Source of the DNA: Pseudohalocynthiibacter aestuariivivens
GTDB lineage: Bacteria > Pseudomonadota > Alphaproteobacteria > Rhodobacterales > Rhodobacteraceae
DNA length: 64,000 nt
Assembly (NCBI RefSeq): GCF_011040495.1
Contig: NZ_CP049037.1
Span: 3,348,001-3,412,000, forward strand
Reading direction: 5' to 3'
The translations under genes were made by a program, and so were the position numbers. The notes under the pieces were generated by a model, which worked only from the letters and a program-made list of their open reading frames with translations, was not told the DNA's origin and searched no databases. Position 1 is the stretch's first letter; each line of letters starts with the position of its first letter. This document shows, in pieces, positions 16,398-25,629 of the stretch.

Positions 16398-17008
16398 GCG
16401 GCGCGCTCCATCGCCAGACGGGCAGCCAGCGCGGCAAAGATCGCGGCAAAACCGCGATTGAGCCAGCGCATCACCGGTTCTGACCGCAGCACCCAGTCGC
16501 GCGCAGTTGCAGCAAACAGTCCATAAAGGACGAATACCGCGAATGTCAGCGCCATAAAGACGCCACCCATCAACAGCATTTCGCCTGTGGCCCGTGTGGG
16601 ATCACCGGACAGAAATGGCGGCAGCAACGCCAGAAAGAAGATCGACAGCTTCGGATTGAGCAGGTTCAGCAGCACGCCGCGCCGGGCAATGTGCCAGCCG
16701 GGTTGTGCCGTGCGTTCGGAGGTGACGCTGAGCGCGCCATCGGTGCGCAGCGCCTGCCACGCAAGGTATAGCAGATAGGCCACGCCGCAGAATTTTACGA
16801 TCTGAAACAGCAGTGCCGAGGTATGTAGTAGCGCCGCAAGACCAAACGTGGCCGCCATCAAATGCGGCACAATGCCGATCGTACATCCGGCCGCCGCGAT
16901 CAGCGCGGGACGCCGCCCCTGACCCAGCCCGATGGCCAGTGTGTAGATCACACCCGTCCCGGGGGCGAGCACCACCACCAGCGCCGTTATCACGAATTGC
17001 AGGCTCAC
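16394..17008 (-). CDS. LysE/RhtB family amino-acid exporter
   Basis: The 204-residue protein has six hydrophobic helices and the LysE hallmark [20 protein letters not shown] near the N-terminus (PGP-like turn here PGT). It also shows [17 protein letters not shown] and [20 protein letters not shown]. The family exports amino acids or their derivatives; the substrate here is unknown. The GTG at 17008 overlaps the ispH stop (GTGA). A longer in-frame ORF upstream lies inside ispH and was discarded. Confidence 0.9.
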   Translation of the reverse strand: MSLQFVITALVVVLAPGTGVIYTLAIGLGQGRRPALIAAAGCTIGIVPHLMAATFGLAALLHTSALLFQIVKFCGVAYLLYLAWQALRTDGALSVTSERTAQPGWHIARRGVLLNLLNPKLSIFFLALLPPFLSGDPTRATGEMLLMGGVFMALTFAVFVLYGLFAATARDWVLRSEPVMRWLNRGFAAIFAALAARLAMERAA

Positions 17009-17958
17009 GCGGGCACCCGCAGGACGCGGGGCACCTTGAACTCGACATTTTCCACTGCGGTTTCGACCTGTTGGATGGTCACGTCGTAGCGGGTCTGCAA
17101 TGCGTCGATCACTTCGTTTACCAGCACTTCGGGTGCCGACGCTCCAGCGGTCAGCCCGAGACTGCGCATCCCCTCCAGTGCGCGCCAGTCGATATCGTTC
17201 GCGCGCTGCACCAGTTGCGCATAGGTGCATCCGGCCCGCGCACCGACCTCGACCAGACGGCGCGAGTTGGACGAATTGGGCGCACCCACCACCAGCATCG
17301 CATCGGCTTGCGCGGCCATCGCTTTGACCGCCTCCTGCCGATTGGTGGTGGCGTAACAGATGTCTTCCTTGTGCGGCCCGCGAATATCCGGGAACCGCGT
17401 TTTGAGCGCGGCCACGATCCCGGCAGTGTCGTCCACCGACAGCGTGGTTTGTGTGACATAGGCCAGTTCGGATTCGTCACGCACGTTCAGATTTGCCACA
17501 TCCTCTGCTGTTTCCACCAACAGCACCGCGCCCTGCGGCAACTGTCCCATCGTGCCGATGGTTTCGGGGTGGCCGTCATGGCCGATCATAATGATCTGTA
17601 GTCCTGCCTCGTGGTGGCGTTCTGCTTCGACATGCACCTTGCTGACCAGCGGACAGGTGGCATCGACATAAATCATCTCGCGCCGCGCGGCCTCGGCTGG
17701 CACCGCCTTGGGCACACCATGCGCGGAAAAGATCACCGGACGGTCCGTCGGGCAATCTTCCAACTCTTCGACAAAGACGGCCCCCTTGGCGCGCAGATCG
17801 TCGACCACGTATTTGTTGTGCACGATCTCGTGGCGCACATAGACCGGCGCACCCCATTTTTCCAACGCCATCTCGACGATCTTGATCGCCCGATCCACAC
17901 CGGCGCAGAACCCGCGCGGCGCGGCCAGATAGAGCGTGAGGGGCGGCTTGGTCATCAT
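17005..17958 (-). CDS. ispH: 4-hydroxy-3-methylbut-2-enyl diphosphate reductase
   Basis: IspH makes IPP and DMAPP, the last step of the MEP isoprenoid pathway, using a [4Fe-4S] cluster. The 317-residue protein keeps the cluster cysteines in [23 protein letters not shown] and [11 protein letters not shown], plus the [14 protein letters not shown] motif. It is the first gene of a six-gene minus-strand chain with overlapping ends. Start is ATG at 17958, with AGGAG upstream; the next codon is also ATG. Confidence 0.96.
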   Translation of the reverse strand: MMTKPPLTLYLAAPRGFCAGVDRAIKIVEMALEKWGAPVYVRHEIVHNKYVVDDLRAKGAVFVEELEDCPTDRPVIFSAHGVPKAVPAEAARREMIYVDATCPLVSKVHVEAERHHEAGLQIIMIGHDGHPETIGTMGQLPQGAVLLVETAEDVANLNVRDESELAYVTQTTLSVDDTAGIVAALKTRFPDIRGPHKEDICYATTNRQEAVKAMAAQADAMLVVGAPNSSNSRRLVEVGARAGCTYAQLVQRANDIDWRALEGMRSLGLTAGASAPEVLVNEVIDALQTRYDVTIQQVETAVENVEFKVPRVLRVPA

Positions 17959-18100
17959 TCATCTCCTGTTGGGGCAGAGGTAAGGTTTTCCCCGGTCGAG
18001 GTAAACCATGCGGACAGGATTTTCCGCGGCTATGCTCGCTTGGCGCACTCGTATTTATCGACCCTATCGGTCATCGTCGCCAGTTGACGTGTCGCGCGCG

Positions 18101-18472
18101 TCAATACCCCTCGCGCTTGTAACCGAAAAATACCTTGGTCAGATCCTCGACGATCTCCCATGTCACACGGGTGCCATCGGTGACAAAGTGGCTGTCATTC
18201 GGACCCAGTTCGTAGGTCACATTGCTCGCATGGTCCGTCAGACGACACCTGCCAGAGAGGATGGTCATCAACTCGTCGCCCTGTTCGGTGCAGTCAAATG
18301 TACCAACCGTACAATGCCAGAGGCCCATGCGTGTCTTGTGCCCCCGGCCACCGGCGTCAATCCGCCCCGAGGTGCGCGGATCGCCTGCGCGCACCACGTA
18401 GGCGCTGGCGGGGTTGTCCAATGGCCAGCTTTGCAAGGGACCGACATCGTCGCCAGCTTTGTAGGAAATCAT
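18101..18472 (-). CDS. Cupin-domain protein
   Basis: A small single-domain cupin of about 123 residues. It has GLWHCTVGTFDC, LSGRCRLTD and DSHFVTDGTRVTWEI, which resemble the (S)-ureidoglycine aminohydrolase/DUF861 type of cupin, and it ends with KVFFGYKREGY. The ligand is unknown. The ATG at 18472 (MISYKAGDD) has CGGAG upstream. A GTG at 18508 would add 12 residues and is less likely. It is divergent from the FAD oxidoreductase, suggesting a shared control region at 18473-18600. Confidence 0.85.
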   Translation of the reverse strand: MISYKAGDDVGPLQSWPLDNPASAYVVRAGDPRTSGRIDAGGRGHKTRMGLWHCTVGTFDCTEQGDELMTILSGRCRLTDHASNVTYELGPNDSHFVTDGTRVTWEIVEDLTKVFFGYKREGY

Positions 18473-18600
18473 GTGGTTGGCTCCGCTGATCAGGACTGTC
18501 GGGCTCACTCTACACCGATTTCACCACTTGCCCACATTGCGCCGCTTGACACGGTGAAGCACGTCGGATCAGGGTGCCATCGGCACGGTGGGGGGATAAA

Positions 18601-19728
18601 ATGCAGCAATACGATCTGGTTATCATCGGGGCTGGCGTGATGGGCCTCGCCCATGCCTACCACGCGGCGCAGGCTGGGTTAACCGTTGCCGTATTGGATC
18701 GCTCCGACACAGCGAACGGCGCATCGGTGCGCAATTTCGGCATGCTGGCTATCGTCGCACAAAAACCGGGGGCGGAACTACAGAGCGCGCAACGGGCCCT
18801 CGCAGATTGGCAAAAAATCGCAGCCGGGGCCGGGATTTCAATGCGTCGCGCTGGGTGTCTCTTTGCGGCGCGTGTTCCCGAGGAAATGCAAGTATTGGAG
18901 GAATGTGCCGGATCGCAGGGGCACGCGTTCGAGCGCATTACCCAAGCCGATCTGGAACGCCGGGCGGGCGTTCCACTGGCGGATGGTCTGTTGGGCGGCA
19001 TCTGGAGCCCGGACGCCTGGAAAGTGGATCAGCGGCAGGCGATGGCGAAAATGGCCGCTTGGTTGCAGCGTGAACATGGTGTTGTCTTCCATTTTGGCAC
19101 AGAGGTGCGTGCGATATCGGGACAGACGGTGCAAACTGATACCTTTGAGATCGACGCCGGCCATATCATTCTATGCGCGGGCGACGATTTCGCCACGCTT
19201 CTGCCAGAGGCCTTTGCGGCCAGCGGTGTAACGCGCTGCCGGCTCCAGATGCTACGCACCGCGCCGCAGCCGGGGGCATGGCAACTGGCGCCATTCCTGC
19301 TCGGCGGCCTCAGCATGACGCGCTACAGTGTTTTTGCTGACTGCCCGGGATTGCCCGCACTCAAAGCGCACCAGCAGGCGGCGCAGGAGGCATATCTGGC
19401 GAATGGCATTCACATGATCGCCTGTCAGGAAGATGACGGCAGCCTGACCATCGGCGATTCGCACCATTACGGCGATGGTCCTGTGCAGCCCAGATCGGAA
19501 GAGGTCGACGACCTTCTGCTGACCGAACTGGCCGCGCTGGTCACGTTGCCGACGCCGGGTGCTGTGGATCGTTGGATCGGGTGCTATGCCCATCTGCCGG
19601 GGCGCGATGCACTGGTGCTGCATCCGCAGTCCGGCGTGACGGTGGTAACGATGACCAACGGGCAGGGCATGACCCATGGCCTGAGTGTGGCGCAGGGTGT
19701 TATCGGCACGGTTCTGGGACGACCCTGA
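18601..19728 (+). CDS. FAD-dependent amine oxidoreductase (TIGR03364/HpnW type)
   Basis: The 375-residue protein has an N-terminal FAD Rossmann motif DLVIIGAGVMGLAHAYHAA and a DAO fold with SVRNFGML, QRQAMAKMAAWL and GCYAHLPGRDALVL. It ends with TMTNGQGMTHGLSVAQGVIG. From memory this is the TIGR03364 family, usually found with phosphonate-degradation genes, where it is thought to oxidise methylated aminophosphonates. No phosphonatase is next to it here. Start ATG 18601 has GGGGG upstream. A strong hairpin follows the stop. Confidence 0.85.
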   Translation: MQQYDLVIIGAGVMGLAHAYHAAQAGLTVAVLDRSDTANGASVRNFGMLAIVAQKPGAELQSAQRALADWQKIAAGAGISMRRAGCLFAARVPEEMQVLEECAGSQGHAFERITQADLERRAGVPLADGLLGGIWSPDAWKVDQRQAMAKMAAWLQREHGVVFHFGTEVRAISGQTVQTDTFEIDAGHIILCAGDDFATLLPEAFAASGVTRCRLQMLRTAPQPGAWQLAPFLLGGLSMTRYSVFADCPGLPALKAHQQAAQEAYLANGIHMIACQEDDGSLTIGDSHHYGDGPVQPRSEEVDDLLLTELAALVTLPTPGAVDRWIGCYAHLPGRDALVLHPQSGVTVVTMTNGQGMTHGLSVAQGVIGTVLGRP

Positions 19729-19736
19729 CCATGGCT

Positions 19737-19763
19737 TGACCCACCACTGGTTGTGGTGGGTCA
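19737..19763. terminator. Bidirectional hairpin between convergent genes
   Basis: TGACCCACCAC (19737-19747) and GTGGTGGGTCA (19753-19763) form a perfect 11-bp stem with a 5-base loop. It lies between the convergent FAD oxidoreductase and NYN genes. There is no clear T-tract, so it may act on both strands by structure alone. Confidence 0.65.
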
Positions 19764-19776
19764 TATGTGTCCGGTT

Positions 19777-20331
19777 TTAGTCGTCGCGGTCAGGGGATGG
19801 CTCGCGCTGCGGGCGGCCGATGACGTCCTTGAGGTCGTCCAGCTCGATAAAGTTATCGGCTTGGCGGCGCAGCTCGTCCGAGATCATCGGCGGCTGGCTG
19901 CGAATGGTCGACACGACTGAAACGCGCACGCCCTGACGTTGCAGACTCTCGACCAACGGGCGGAAATCGCCGTCACCGGAGAACAAAACAATGTGATCGA
20001 CGCGCGGAGCCAGCTCCATCGCATCAACGGCCAGCTCGATATCCATGTTGCCCTTGACCTTACGGCGGCCCTGACTGTCGGTGTATTCCTTGGCTGGTTT
20101 GGTCACCATGGAAAAGCCGTTGTAGTGCAGCCAGTCGACCAGAGGCCGAATCGGCGAATATTCGTCGTTTTCCAGCAATGCCGTGTAATAAAACGCGCGG
20201 AGCAGCTTGCCGCGCCGCATGAACTCGGTTCTGAGCAGCTTGTAATCGATGTCGAAACCAAGCGACTTTCCGGCTGCATACAGATTCGATCCATCGATGA
20301 ACAGCGCCAGCCGTTCGTCCTTGTAAAACAT
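19777..20331 (-). CDS. NYN-domain (LabA/DUF88) putative ribonuclease
   Basis: The 184-residue protein matches the NYN PIN-like family. The N-terminal ERLALFIDGSNLYAAGKSLG holds the first acidic site. KGNMDIELAVDAMELAP and IVLFSGDGDFRPLVESLQRQG carry the later acidic residues typical of the fold, and the protein ends with ISDELRRQADNFIELDDL. The intact Asp residues suggest a Mg-dependent RNase; substrate unknown. It is divergent from folK, 141 bp away. Confidence 0.9.
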   Translation of the reverse strand: MFYKDERLALFIDGSNLYAAGKSLGFDIDYKLLRTEFMRRGKLLRAFYYTALLENDEYSPIRPLVDWLHYNGFSMVTKPAKEYTDSQGRRKVKGNMDIELAVDAMELAPRVDHIVLFSGDGDFRPLVESLQRQGVRVSVVSTIRSQPPMISDELRRQADNFIELDDLKDVIGRPQREPSPDRDD

Positions 20332-20416
20332 CTGAAATTCCTTTCGAATGAATATCCGCCCGATCTGCGTGAGTGGGTGAGTGGTTGGGGACAGGGGCGG
20401 GATGATGTGTGAATTT

Positions 20417-20432
20417 AAGCACTATCGTGCTT
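20417..20432. promoter_or_regulatory. Palindrome in the NYN-folK divergent region
   Basis: AAGCAC-TATC-GTGCTT is a perfect 6-bp inverted repeat, 40 bp before the folK start. It could be an operator or a leader hairpin; there is no further evidence. Confidence 0.3.
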
Positions 20433-20472
20433 GGCGACAAGAGACCCAGAGGTCGACCCGAAGGAGGCTGAC

Positions 20473-21084
20473 GTGGGGTTAGGCAGTGGATTCTTGATCG
20501 CACTGGGTGGAAATTTGCCGTCATCGGCAGGCCCTCCCGAGCAGACACTTCGGGACGCCTTGGCGATATTGGGCAAATGGGGCTGCAGTGTGGTCTGTGT
20601 CAGCGAATTTTATCAAACACCCTGTTTTCCGCAGGGCGCAGGCCCTGACTACGTCAATGCGGCCGCGCGAATAGACTATGATGGCACCCCGTCAGAGCTG
20701 TTGGCAGTGTTGCACCGGGTCGAGGCGGAGTTCGGCCGCGAACGGGTACAGCGATGGGGCCGCCGCACGCTGGATCTGGACCTGATTGCAGTCGGCGATT
20801 TGGTGCTGCCCGATGCGCTGATTTTCGCCCATTGGCACGATCTGCCACCCGAGGATCAGATATGCGCCACGCCGGATCAGCTGATCGTGCCGCACCCGCG
20901 TTTGCAGGATCGCGCATTTGTGTTGGTGCCATTGGCGGATATTGCGCCCGACTGGTGCCATCCCGTCCTGCGCCGCACCGTAAGCGAGATGCTGAACGCC
21001 CTTCCGGCGCAGGCGCGCGGCGAGGTTGTCGCGCTTGGGTCGGGCCGAGATTCGACGCTTGTAAATCCTGATTCGAGCGCGTAA
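20473..21084 (+). CDS. folK: 2-amino-4-hydroxy-6-hydroxymethyldihydropteridine diphosphokinase
   Basis: FolK transfers pyrophosphate to the pterin precursor of folate. The protein (about 203 residues) has IALGGNLPSSAGPPEQTLRDAL, SEFYQTPCFPQGAGPDYVNAA, and the ATP/Mg site WGRRTLDLDLIAVGD followed by VPHPRLQDRAFVLVPLADIAP. The GTG at 20473 has AAGGAGG five bases upstream. It sits upstream of rpoZ. Confidence 0.93.
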   Translation: MGLGSGFLIALGGNLPSSAGPPEQTLRDALAILGKWGCSVVCVSEFYQTPCFPQGAGPDYVNAAARIDYDGTPSELLAVLHRVEAEFGRERVQRWGRRTLDLDLIAVGDLVLPDALIFAHWHDLPPEDQICATPDQLIVPHPRLQDRAFVLVPLADIAPDWCHPVLRRTVSEMLNALPAQARGEVVALGSGRDSTLVNPDSSA

Positions 21085-21122
21085 ATACGGGCTTTCTGAT
21101 GGATGACTAGACCGGAGGTCTC

Positions 21123-21479
21123 ATGGCCCGCGTAACAACCGAAGACTGCGTTGACAAAGTCCCGAACCGTTTCGACCTTGTGATGCTTGCCGCGCACCGC
21201 GCGCGCGAGATTTCTGCAGGTGCGCCGCTGACGGTGGACCGTGACAATGACAAGAACCCGGTCGTGGCCCTGCGCGAGATCGCGGAAGAGACCCAAGGCG
21301 CGGACGCATTGCGTGAACGCCTGATCGAGTCGAACCAGACGGAAATCGAAGTCGACGAACCCGAAGAAGACAGCATGGCGCTGCTCATGGGGGGCGGCGA
21401 AGCGGATAAACCTCAGGACGATGATATGTCCGAAGAGAAACTGCTGCGTGCTCTGATGGAGGCGCAGGGGCAGGGCTGA
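21123..21479 (+). CDS. rpoZ: RNA polymerase omega subunit
   Basis: The omega chain helps assemble RNA polymerase. The 118-residue protein begins [29 protein letters not shown], the conserved omega core (broken here for length: [13 protein letters not shown]). It continues with [15 protein letters not shown] and an acidic, low-complexity C-terminal tail usual in alphaproteobacteria. It is followed within 33 bp by rsh, the common rpoZ-spoT arrangement. GGAGGT precedes the start. Confidence 0.96.
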   Translation: MARVTTEDCVDKVPNRFDLVMLAAHRAREISAGAPLTVDRDNDKNPVVALREIAEETQGADALRERLIESNQTEIEVDEPEEDSMALLMGGGEADKPQDDDMSEEKLLRALMEAQGQG

Positions 21480-21511
21480 GCCCAAACCCTGCGACCGGAG
21501 GCGCGGACTGC

Positions 21512-23653
21512 ATGATCGCCGTTGATGATCTGATTGATCTGGTCCGCACCTATAATCCCAAGACCGACGAAGACATGCTGCGCGCGGCCTATGCCTATGG
21601 TCGCGACATGCACGAAGGTCAGGTGCGTCATTCAGGCGAACCTTATTTTTCGCACCCCGTCGCTGTTGCCGCCGTGTTGGCCGAACAGCGGCTGGACGAT
21701 GCGACGATCGTCACAGCTCTGCTGCATGACACGATCGAAGACACCCGCGCCTCTTATGCCAGCGTCACGGAAAAATTCGGTCGCGAGGTTGCCGATCTGG
21801 TCGATGGCGTGACCAAACTGACCAATCTTCAACTGTCCAGTTCCGAAACCAAACAGGCCGAGAATTTCCGTAAGCTGTTTATGGCGATGTCGCGGGATTT
21901 GCGCGTGATTTTGGTCAAACTCGCCGACCGGCTGCACAACATGCGCACAATCAAGGCGATGCGCCCGGACAAGCAGGTGCAAAAGGCGCGTGAGACGATG
22001 GACATCTTTGCCCCCCTCGCGGGCCGGATGGGCATGCAATGGATGCGCGAAGAGCTGGAGGATCTGGCCTTTCGCGTGATCAACCCTGATGCGCGCGCCT
22101 CTATCATGCGTCGGTTCATCACGCTGCAACGCGAATCGGGCGACGTGATTGACCGGATTACCGGCGATATGCGCAAGGAACTGCGCAAGGTTGGCATCAC
22201 TGCCGAGGTTCTGGGTCGCGCCAAGAAACCTTACTCAATCTGGCGCAAGATGCAGGAAAAGGAGATGGGGTTTTCCCGTCTGTCCGACATTTACGGTTTT
22301 CGCATCGTGACCGAAACCGAGGCGGACTGCTATGCTGTCCTTGGCGCGATCCATCAGCGTTGGCGCGCGGTGCCGGGCCGGTTCAAGGACTACATCAGTC
22401 AGCCCAAATCGAACGGCTACCGCTCGATCCACACCACGGTGTCGGGCCGTGACGGCAAACGCGTCGAAGTTCAGATCAGAACCCGCCAGATGCATGATGT
22501 TGCCGAAACCGGCGTTGCCGCACACTGGTCATACCGTGACGGTGTGCGCACCGAAAACCCGTTCGCGGTTGATCCGGCGAAATGGATCAATTCGTTGACC
22601 GAACAATTCGACGCCGAAGAGGATCACGAGGATTTTCTCGAGGCGGTCAAGCTGGAGATGTACGCCGACCAAGTGTTCTGCTTCACCCCCAAGGGCGATG
22701 TGGTCAAACTGCCGCGCGGCGCGACACCGATTGATTTCGCCTACGCGATCCACACCCGCATCGGCAATGCCTGCGTTGGGGCCAAGATTGACGGAATGCG
22801 GGTGCCACTCTGGACGCGGGTCAAGAACGGCCAGTCGGTCGAAGTAATCATCGCGGACGGTCAGACCCCACAGGCGACGTGGCTGGACATTGCCACCACG
22901 GGCAAGGCAAAATCGGCCATTCGCCGTGCGCTGCGCGAATTGGACCGTGGGCGGTTCATCAAACTGGGGCGCGAACTGGCACGTTCCGCTTTCGAGCATG
23001 TGGGCAAACGCGCCACCGACAAGGCGCTTGAGGCAGCCGCGCGTACCCTGCGCATCGGCGGCGCCAATGAACTGCTTGCTCGGATGGGCAGCGCCGAACT
23101 GACCGGTCGCGAAGTGCTGAACGCGGTTTATCCCGATCTCATCCCGGCCGAGGGCGACGAGGTCAGCCGCGACCGTGCGGTGATCGGACTGGAGGCCGAT
23201 CAGCATTTCGATCGCGCCCATTGCTGTCAGCCACTCCCCGGCGAGCGGATCGTGGGGATCACCTATCGTGGCCGCGGCGTCGTGTTGCATGCCATCGACT
23301 GCGCGGGTCTGGCCGCGTTTGAGGATCAGCCGAACCGTTGGGTTGATCTGCAATGGCATGCGGGCACCCACGAAGCAGCCTATAACGTGTCGCTTGATGT
23401 GACCATCGGCAACGATGCCGGCGTCATGGGACGGATTTGCACCTTGATCGGCGAACGCAACGCCAATATCTCCAACCTGACGTTCCTTGACCGAAAACCG
23501 GACTTCTATCGGCTGCTGGTCGAGGTGGAACTGCGCGATGCCGAACAGCTACACAGTGTCATTTCAACACTGGAAGCCGAAAGCGATGTCGCCGAGGTGG
23601 TACGTCACCGAGATTTGGCGCAAGGTGCAGCCGCAACACGAACCGAACGCTAG
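21512..23653 (+). CDS. rsh: Bifunctional (p)ppGpp synthetase/hydrolase (RelA/SpoT, Rsh)
   Basis: Rsh makes and degrades the starvation alarmone (p)ppGpp. The 713-residue protein has all four domains. The HD hydrolase lies at about 20-200 (ALLHDTIEDT intact, so hydrolase active). The synthetase follows at about 230-350 (SIWRKMQEKEMGFSRLSDIYG, HTTVSGRDGKRVEVQIRT). TGS is at about 385-445 (VFCFTPKGDVVKLPRGATP). A C-terminal ACT domain begins at about 635 (LDVTIGNDAGVMGRICTLIGE). It is the usual single alphaproteobacterial Rsh. Confidence 0.96.
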   Translation: MIAVDDLIDLVRTYNPKTDEDMLRAAYAYGRDMHEGQVRHSGEPYFSHPVAVAAVLAEQRLDDATIVTALLHDTIEDTRASYASVTEKFGREVADLVDGVTKLTNLQLSSSETKQAENFRKLFMAMSRDLRVILVKLADRLHNMRTIKAMRPDKQVQKARETMDIFAPLAGRMGMQWMREELEDLAFRVINPDARASIMRRFITLQRESGDVIDRITGDMRKELRKVGITAEVLGRAKKPYSIWRKMQEKEMGFSRLSDIYGFRIVTETEADCYAVLGAIHQRWRAVPGRFKDYISQPKSNGYRSIHTTVSGRDGKRVEVQIRTRQMHDVAETGVAAHWSYRDGVRTENPFAVDPAKWINSLTEQFDAEEDHEDFLEAVKLEMYADQVFCFTPKGDVVKLPRGATPIDFAYAIHTRIGNACVGAKIDGMRVPLWTRVKNGQSVEVIIADGQTPQATWLDIATTGKAKSAIRRALRELDRGRFIKLGRELARSAFEHVGKRATDKALEAAARTLRIGGANELLARMGSAELTGREVLNAVYPDLIPAEGDEVSRDRAVIGLEADQHFDRAHCCQPLPGERIVGITYRGRGVVLHAIDCAGLAAFEDQPNRWVDLQWHAGTHEAAYNVSLDVTIGNDAGVMGRICTLIGERNANISNLTFLDRKPDFYRLLVEVELRDAEQLHSVISTLEAESDVAEVVRHRDLAQGAAATRTER

Positions 23654-23665
23654 GAGCCGACCCAA

Positions 23666-24343
23666 GTGGTTTTCAAACGTCGAGACAAGCGACCTGTTTG
23701 GAAAGCCGTCGGCGGTTTCTTTTGGCCAAAAGGCGGCTGGGGCCGCGCTGCACTTTACGTTAAGCACCGCTTGCGCCGTCTGCCGGATCCTCCTCACCGT
23801 ATCGCGCGCGGAATCTTTGCCGGTGTTTTTGTCTCGTTCACACCGTTCTTCGGGTTTCACTTCTTTGCTGCGGCATTCGTTGCTTGGGTGATGCGCGGTA
23901 ATATTCTGGCGTCACTATTGGCGACGTTCTTTGGCAACCCGCTGACCTTTCTGGCCATTGCCACCATCTCGCTTCAGACCGGGCATTTCATGCTGGGCAA
24001 AGGCGGGACGTTGCCCGAGGAGTCCCACCGATCTCTGGGCGGAAAATTCATCGATGCGGGCAACGATTTCAAACAAAACCTCTTTGCGCTCTTCAACGAT
24101 GACGTGGCGCATTGGAGCAAACTGCATGTTTTCTATGACGACGTGTTCTTTCCCTACATGATCGGTGGGATCATTCCGGGGCTGATTGCGGGGATTGCTT
24201 GTTATTACTTCAGTCTGCCTTTGTTGATCGTCTACCAGAATCGCCGCAAAAAACGACTGAAGAAGAAGTGGGACGAGCTCAAGAGGAAGGCCGCACTCAA
24301 AGATGCGGATCGCTCTGAAGTGGATCAGGAACCAGAGGGATAG
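23666..24343 (+). CDS. DUF2062 membrane protein
   Basis: The 225-residue protein has basic termini and at least three hydrophobic helices (FAGVFVSFTPFFGFHFFAAA, GNILASLLATFFGNPLTFLAIATI, MIGGIIPGLIAGIACYYF). These are the core of DUF2062, with IARGIFAGVFVSFTPFFG and NPLTF. It ends in a highly charged Lys-rich tail. Its role is unknown. The GTG start at 23666 has TAGGAG upstream. It lies between rsh and pdxJ in the common Rhodobacteraceae order. Confidence 0.9.
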   Translation: MVFKRRDKRPVWKAVGGFFWPKGGWGRAALYVKHRLRRLPDPPHRIARGIFAGVFVSFTPFFGFHFFAAAFVAWVMRGNILASLLATFFGNPLTFLAIATISLQTGHFMLGKGGTLPEESHRSLGGKFIDAGNDFKQNLFALFNDDVAHWSKLHVFYDDVFFPYMIGGIIPGLIAGIACYYFSLPLLIVYQNRRKKRLKKKWDELKRKAALKDADRSEVDQEPEG

Positions 24344-24430
24344 GTGGTGCGGCGGACTTTCGCCTTTCCGCATGCCGGGCAATGGGCTTAGTCTGTCACC
24401 GACTCGTCATTCTGCCCGAAGGAACCTACC

Positions 24431-25201
24431 ATGTCATTCAGCGACCGCCTCCGCCTCGGCATCAACATTGACCACGTTGCGACCGTTCGCAACGCCCGTG
24501 GCGGTGACACGCCTGACCCGCTTCGCGCCGCCAAACTGGCCGAGGAGGCTGGCGCTGATGGCATCACCGCCCACCTGCGCGAGGATCGCCGCCACATTTC
24601 TGATCGCGATATTGACGCACTGATGGATAGTCTGACGGTGCCACTCAATTTTGAGATGGCTGCGACTGATGAGATGATGCAGATCGCCCTGCGGCACAAA
24701 CCCCACGCGGTTTGCATCGTGCCGGAAAAACGCGAAGAGCGCACCACAGAGGGTGGGCTGGAAGTGGCCCGCGAGGAAAACCGACTGGCGCATTACATCG
24801 CGCCGCTGCGCGAGGCAGGTTGCCGCGTGTCGATCTTTATCGCCGCCGAACCGGCCCAGATCGAGGCTGCCGCCCGGATCGGGGCCGAGGTGATCGAATT
24901 GCATACCGGCGCCTATTGCGATGCCCATGCCGAAGAACGCTACATGGCCCGAGATGCTGAATTGCAAAGCTTGCGCGAAATGTCGGCCTATGCCCATTCG
25001 CTCGGGCTTGAGGTGCATGCCGGGCACGGCCTGACATATGATACTGTCGGTCCAGTCGCGGCCTTCCCCGAAGTGCGCGAGCTCAATATCGGGCATTTCC
25101 TGATCGGCGAGGCCATCTTTCGCGGCTTGCAACCGGCTATCGCTGAAATGCGCGGGCTGATGGACGCGGCGCGCGGTGATGCGTTGAAATCCACGGCATG
25201 A
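24431..25201 (+). CDS. pdxJ: Pyridoxine 5'-phosphate synthase
   Basis: PdxJ condenses 1-deoxyxylulose 5-phosphate with amino-acetone phosphate to form PNP, the vitamin B6 core. The 256-residue protein has LRLGINIDHVATVRNARGGDTPDPLRAA (core INIDHVATVRNARGG), GADGITAHLREDRRHI, PHAVCIVPEKREERTTEGGL and EVHAGHGLTYDTVGPVAAFPE (core HAGHGLTYDTVGPV). All are typical active-site segments. The stop overlaps the next gene by 4 bp (ATGA). Confidence 0.96.
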   Translation: MSFSDRLRLGINIDHVATVRNARGGDTPDPLRAAKLAEEAGADGITAHLREDRRHISDRDIDALMDSLTVPLNFEMAATDEMMQIALRHKPHAVCIVPEKREERTTEGGLEVAREENRLAHYIAPLREAGCRVSIFIAAEPAQIEAAARIGAEVIELHTGAYCDAHAEERYMARDAELQSLREMSAYAHSLGLEVHAGHGLTYDTVGPVAAFPEVRELNIGHFLIGEAIFRGLQPAIAEMRGLMDAARGDALKSTA

Positions 25202-25629
25202 TCTATCTGCGCTACTCTCTCGTTTTTCTGGCCGTGGCCCTTGGGGCGGGGGTGGTGGTGCGTTTGCTCGAAGGGCGGGTGTCAGAACTCGGCGCCTCCA
25301 CGCAACTGATCGTTCCTGCGATGGTCGCGGCATTGATCGAGGGGCACCGTTATGCGCGCACCCATCGGCAGAGGGTCCCGCGCGCCGAGCTGTGGGGATT
25401 CGTCTGGATTACCACCGCGTTGGCGACGGCGCTTAACCTTGCGCTGGCCTATCTGGCGGGCGGGTTGCTGCCGGAATTCGGCAAGCTGACGATCGCCAGC
25501 TTTGGCTCGCAGCAGTTTTTGATCCTGCTGGGCATCTATACCGGAGCCTACCTGATCTCGAACCGGTTTTTCTATGGTATCGGCACATCGACCGAACTGG
25601 GCCGGCAGGCGCAAAAGGATAACAAATGA
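25198..25629 (+). CDS. ABZJ_00895-like four-helix membrane protein
   Basis: The 143-residue protein has four hydrophobic segments (SLVFLAVALGAGVVVRLL, QLIVPAMVAALIEG, VWITTALATALNLALAYL, FLILLGIYTGAYLISNRFF). I remember such proteins as the ABZJ_00895 family of unknown function. Start and stop overlap pdxJ and the LysE gene by 4 bp each, so the three are coupled. Confidence in the family name is moderate. Confidence 0.8.
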   Translation: MIYLRYSLVFLAVALGAGVVVRLLEGRVSELGASTQLIVPAMVAALIEGHRYARTHRQRVPRAELWGFVWITTALATALNLALAYLAGGLLPEFGKLTIASFGSQQFLILLGIYTGAYLISNRFFYGIGTSTELGRQAQKDNK

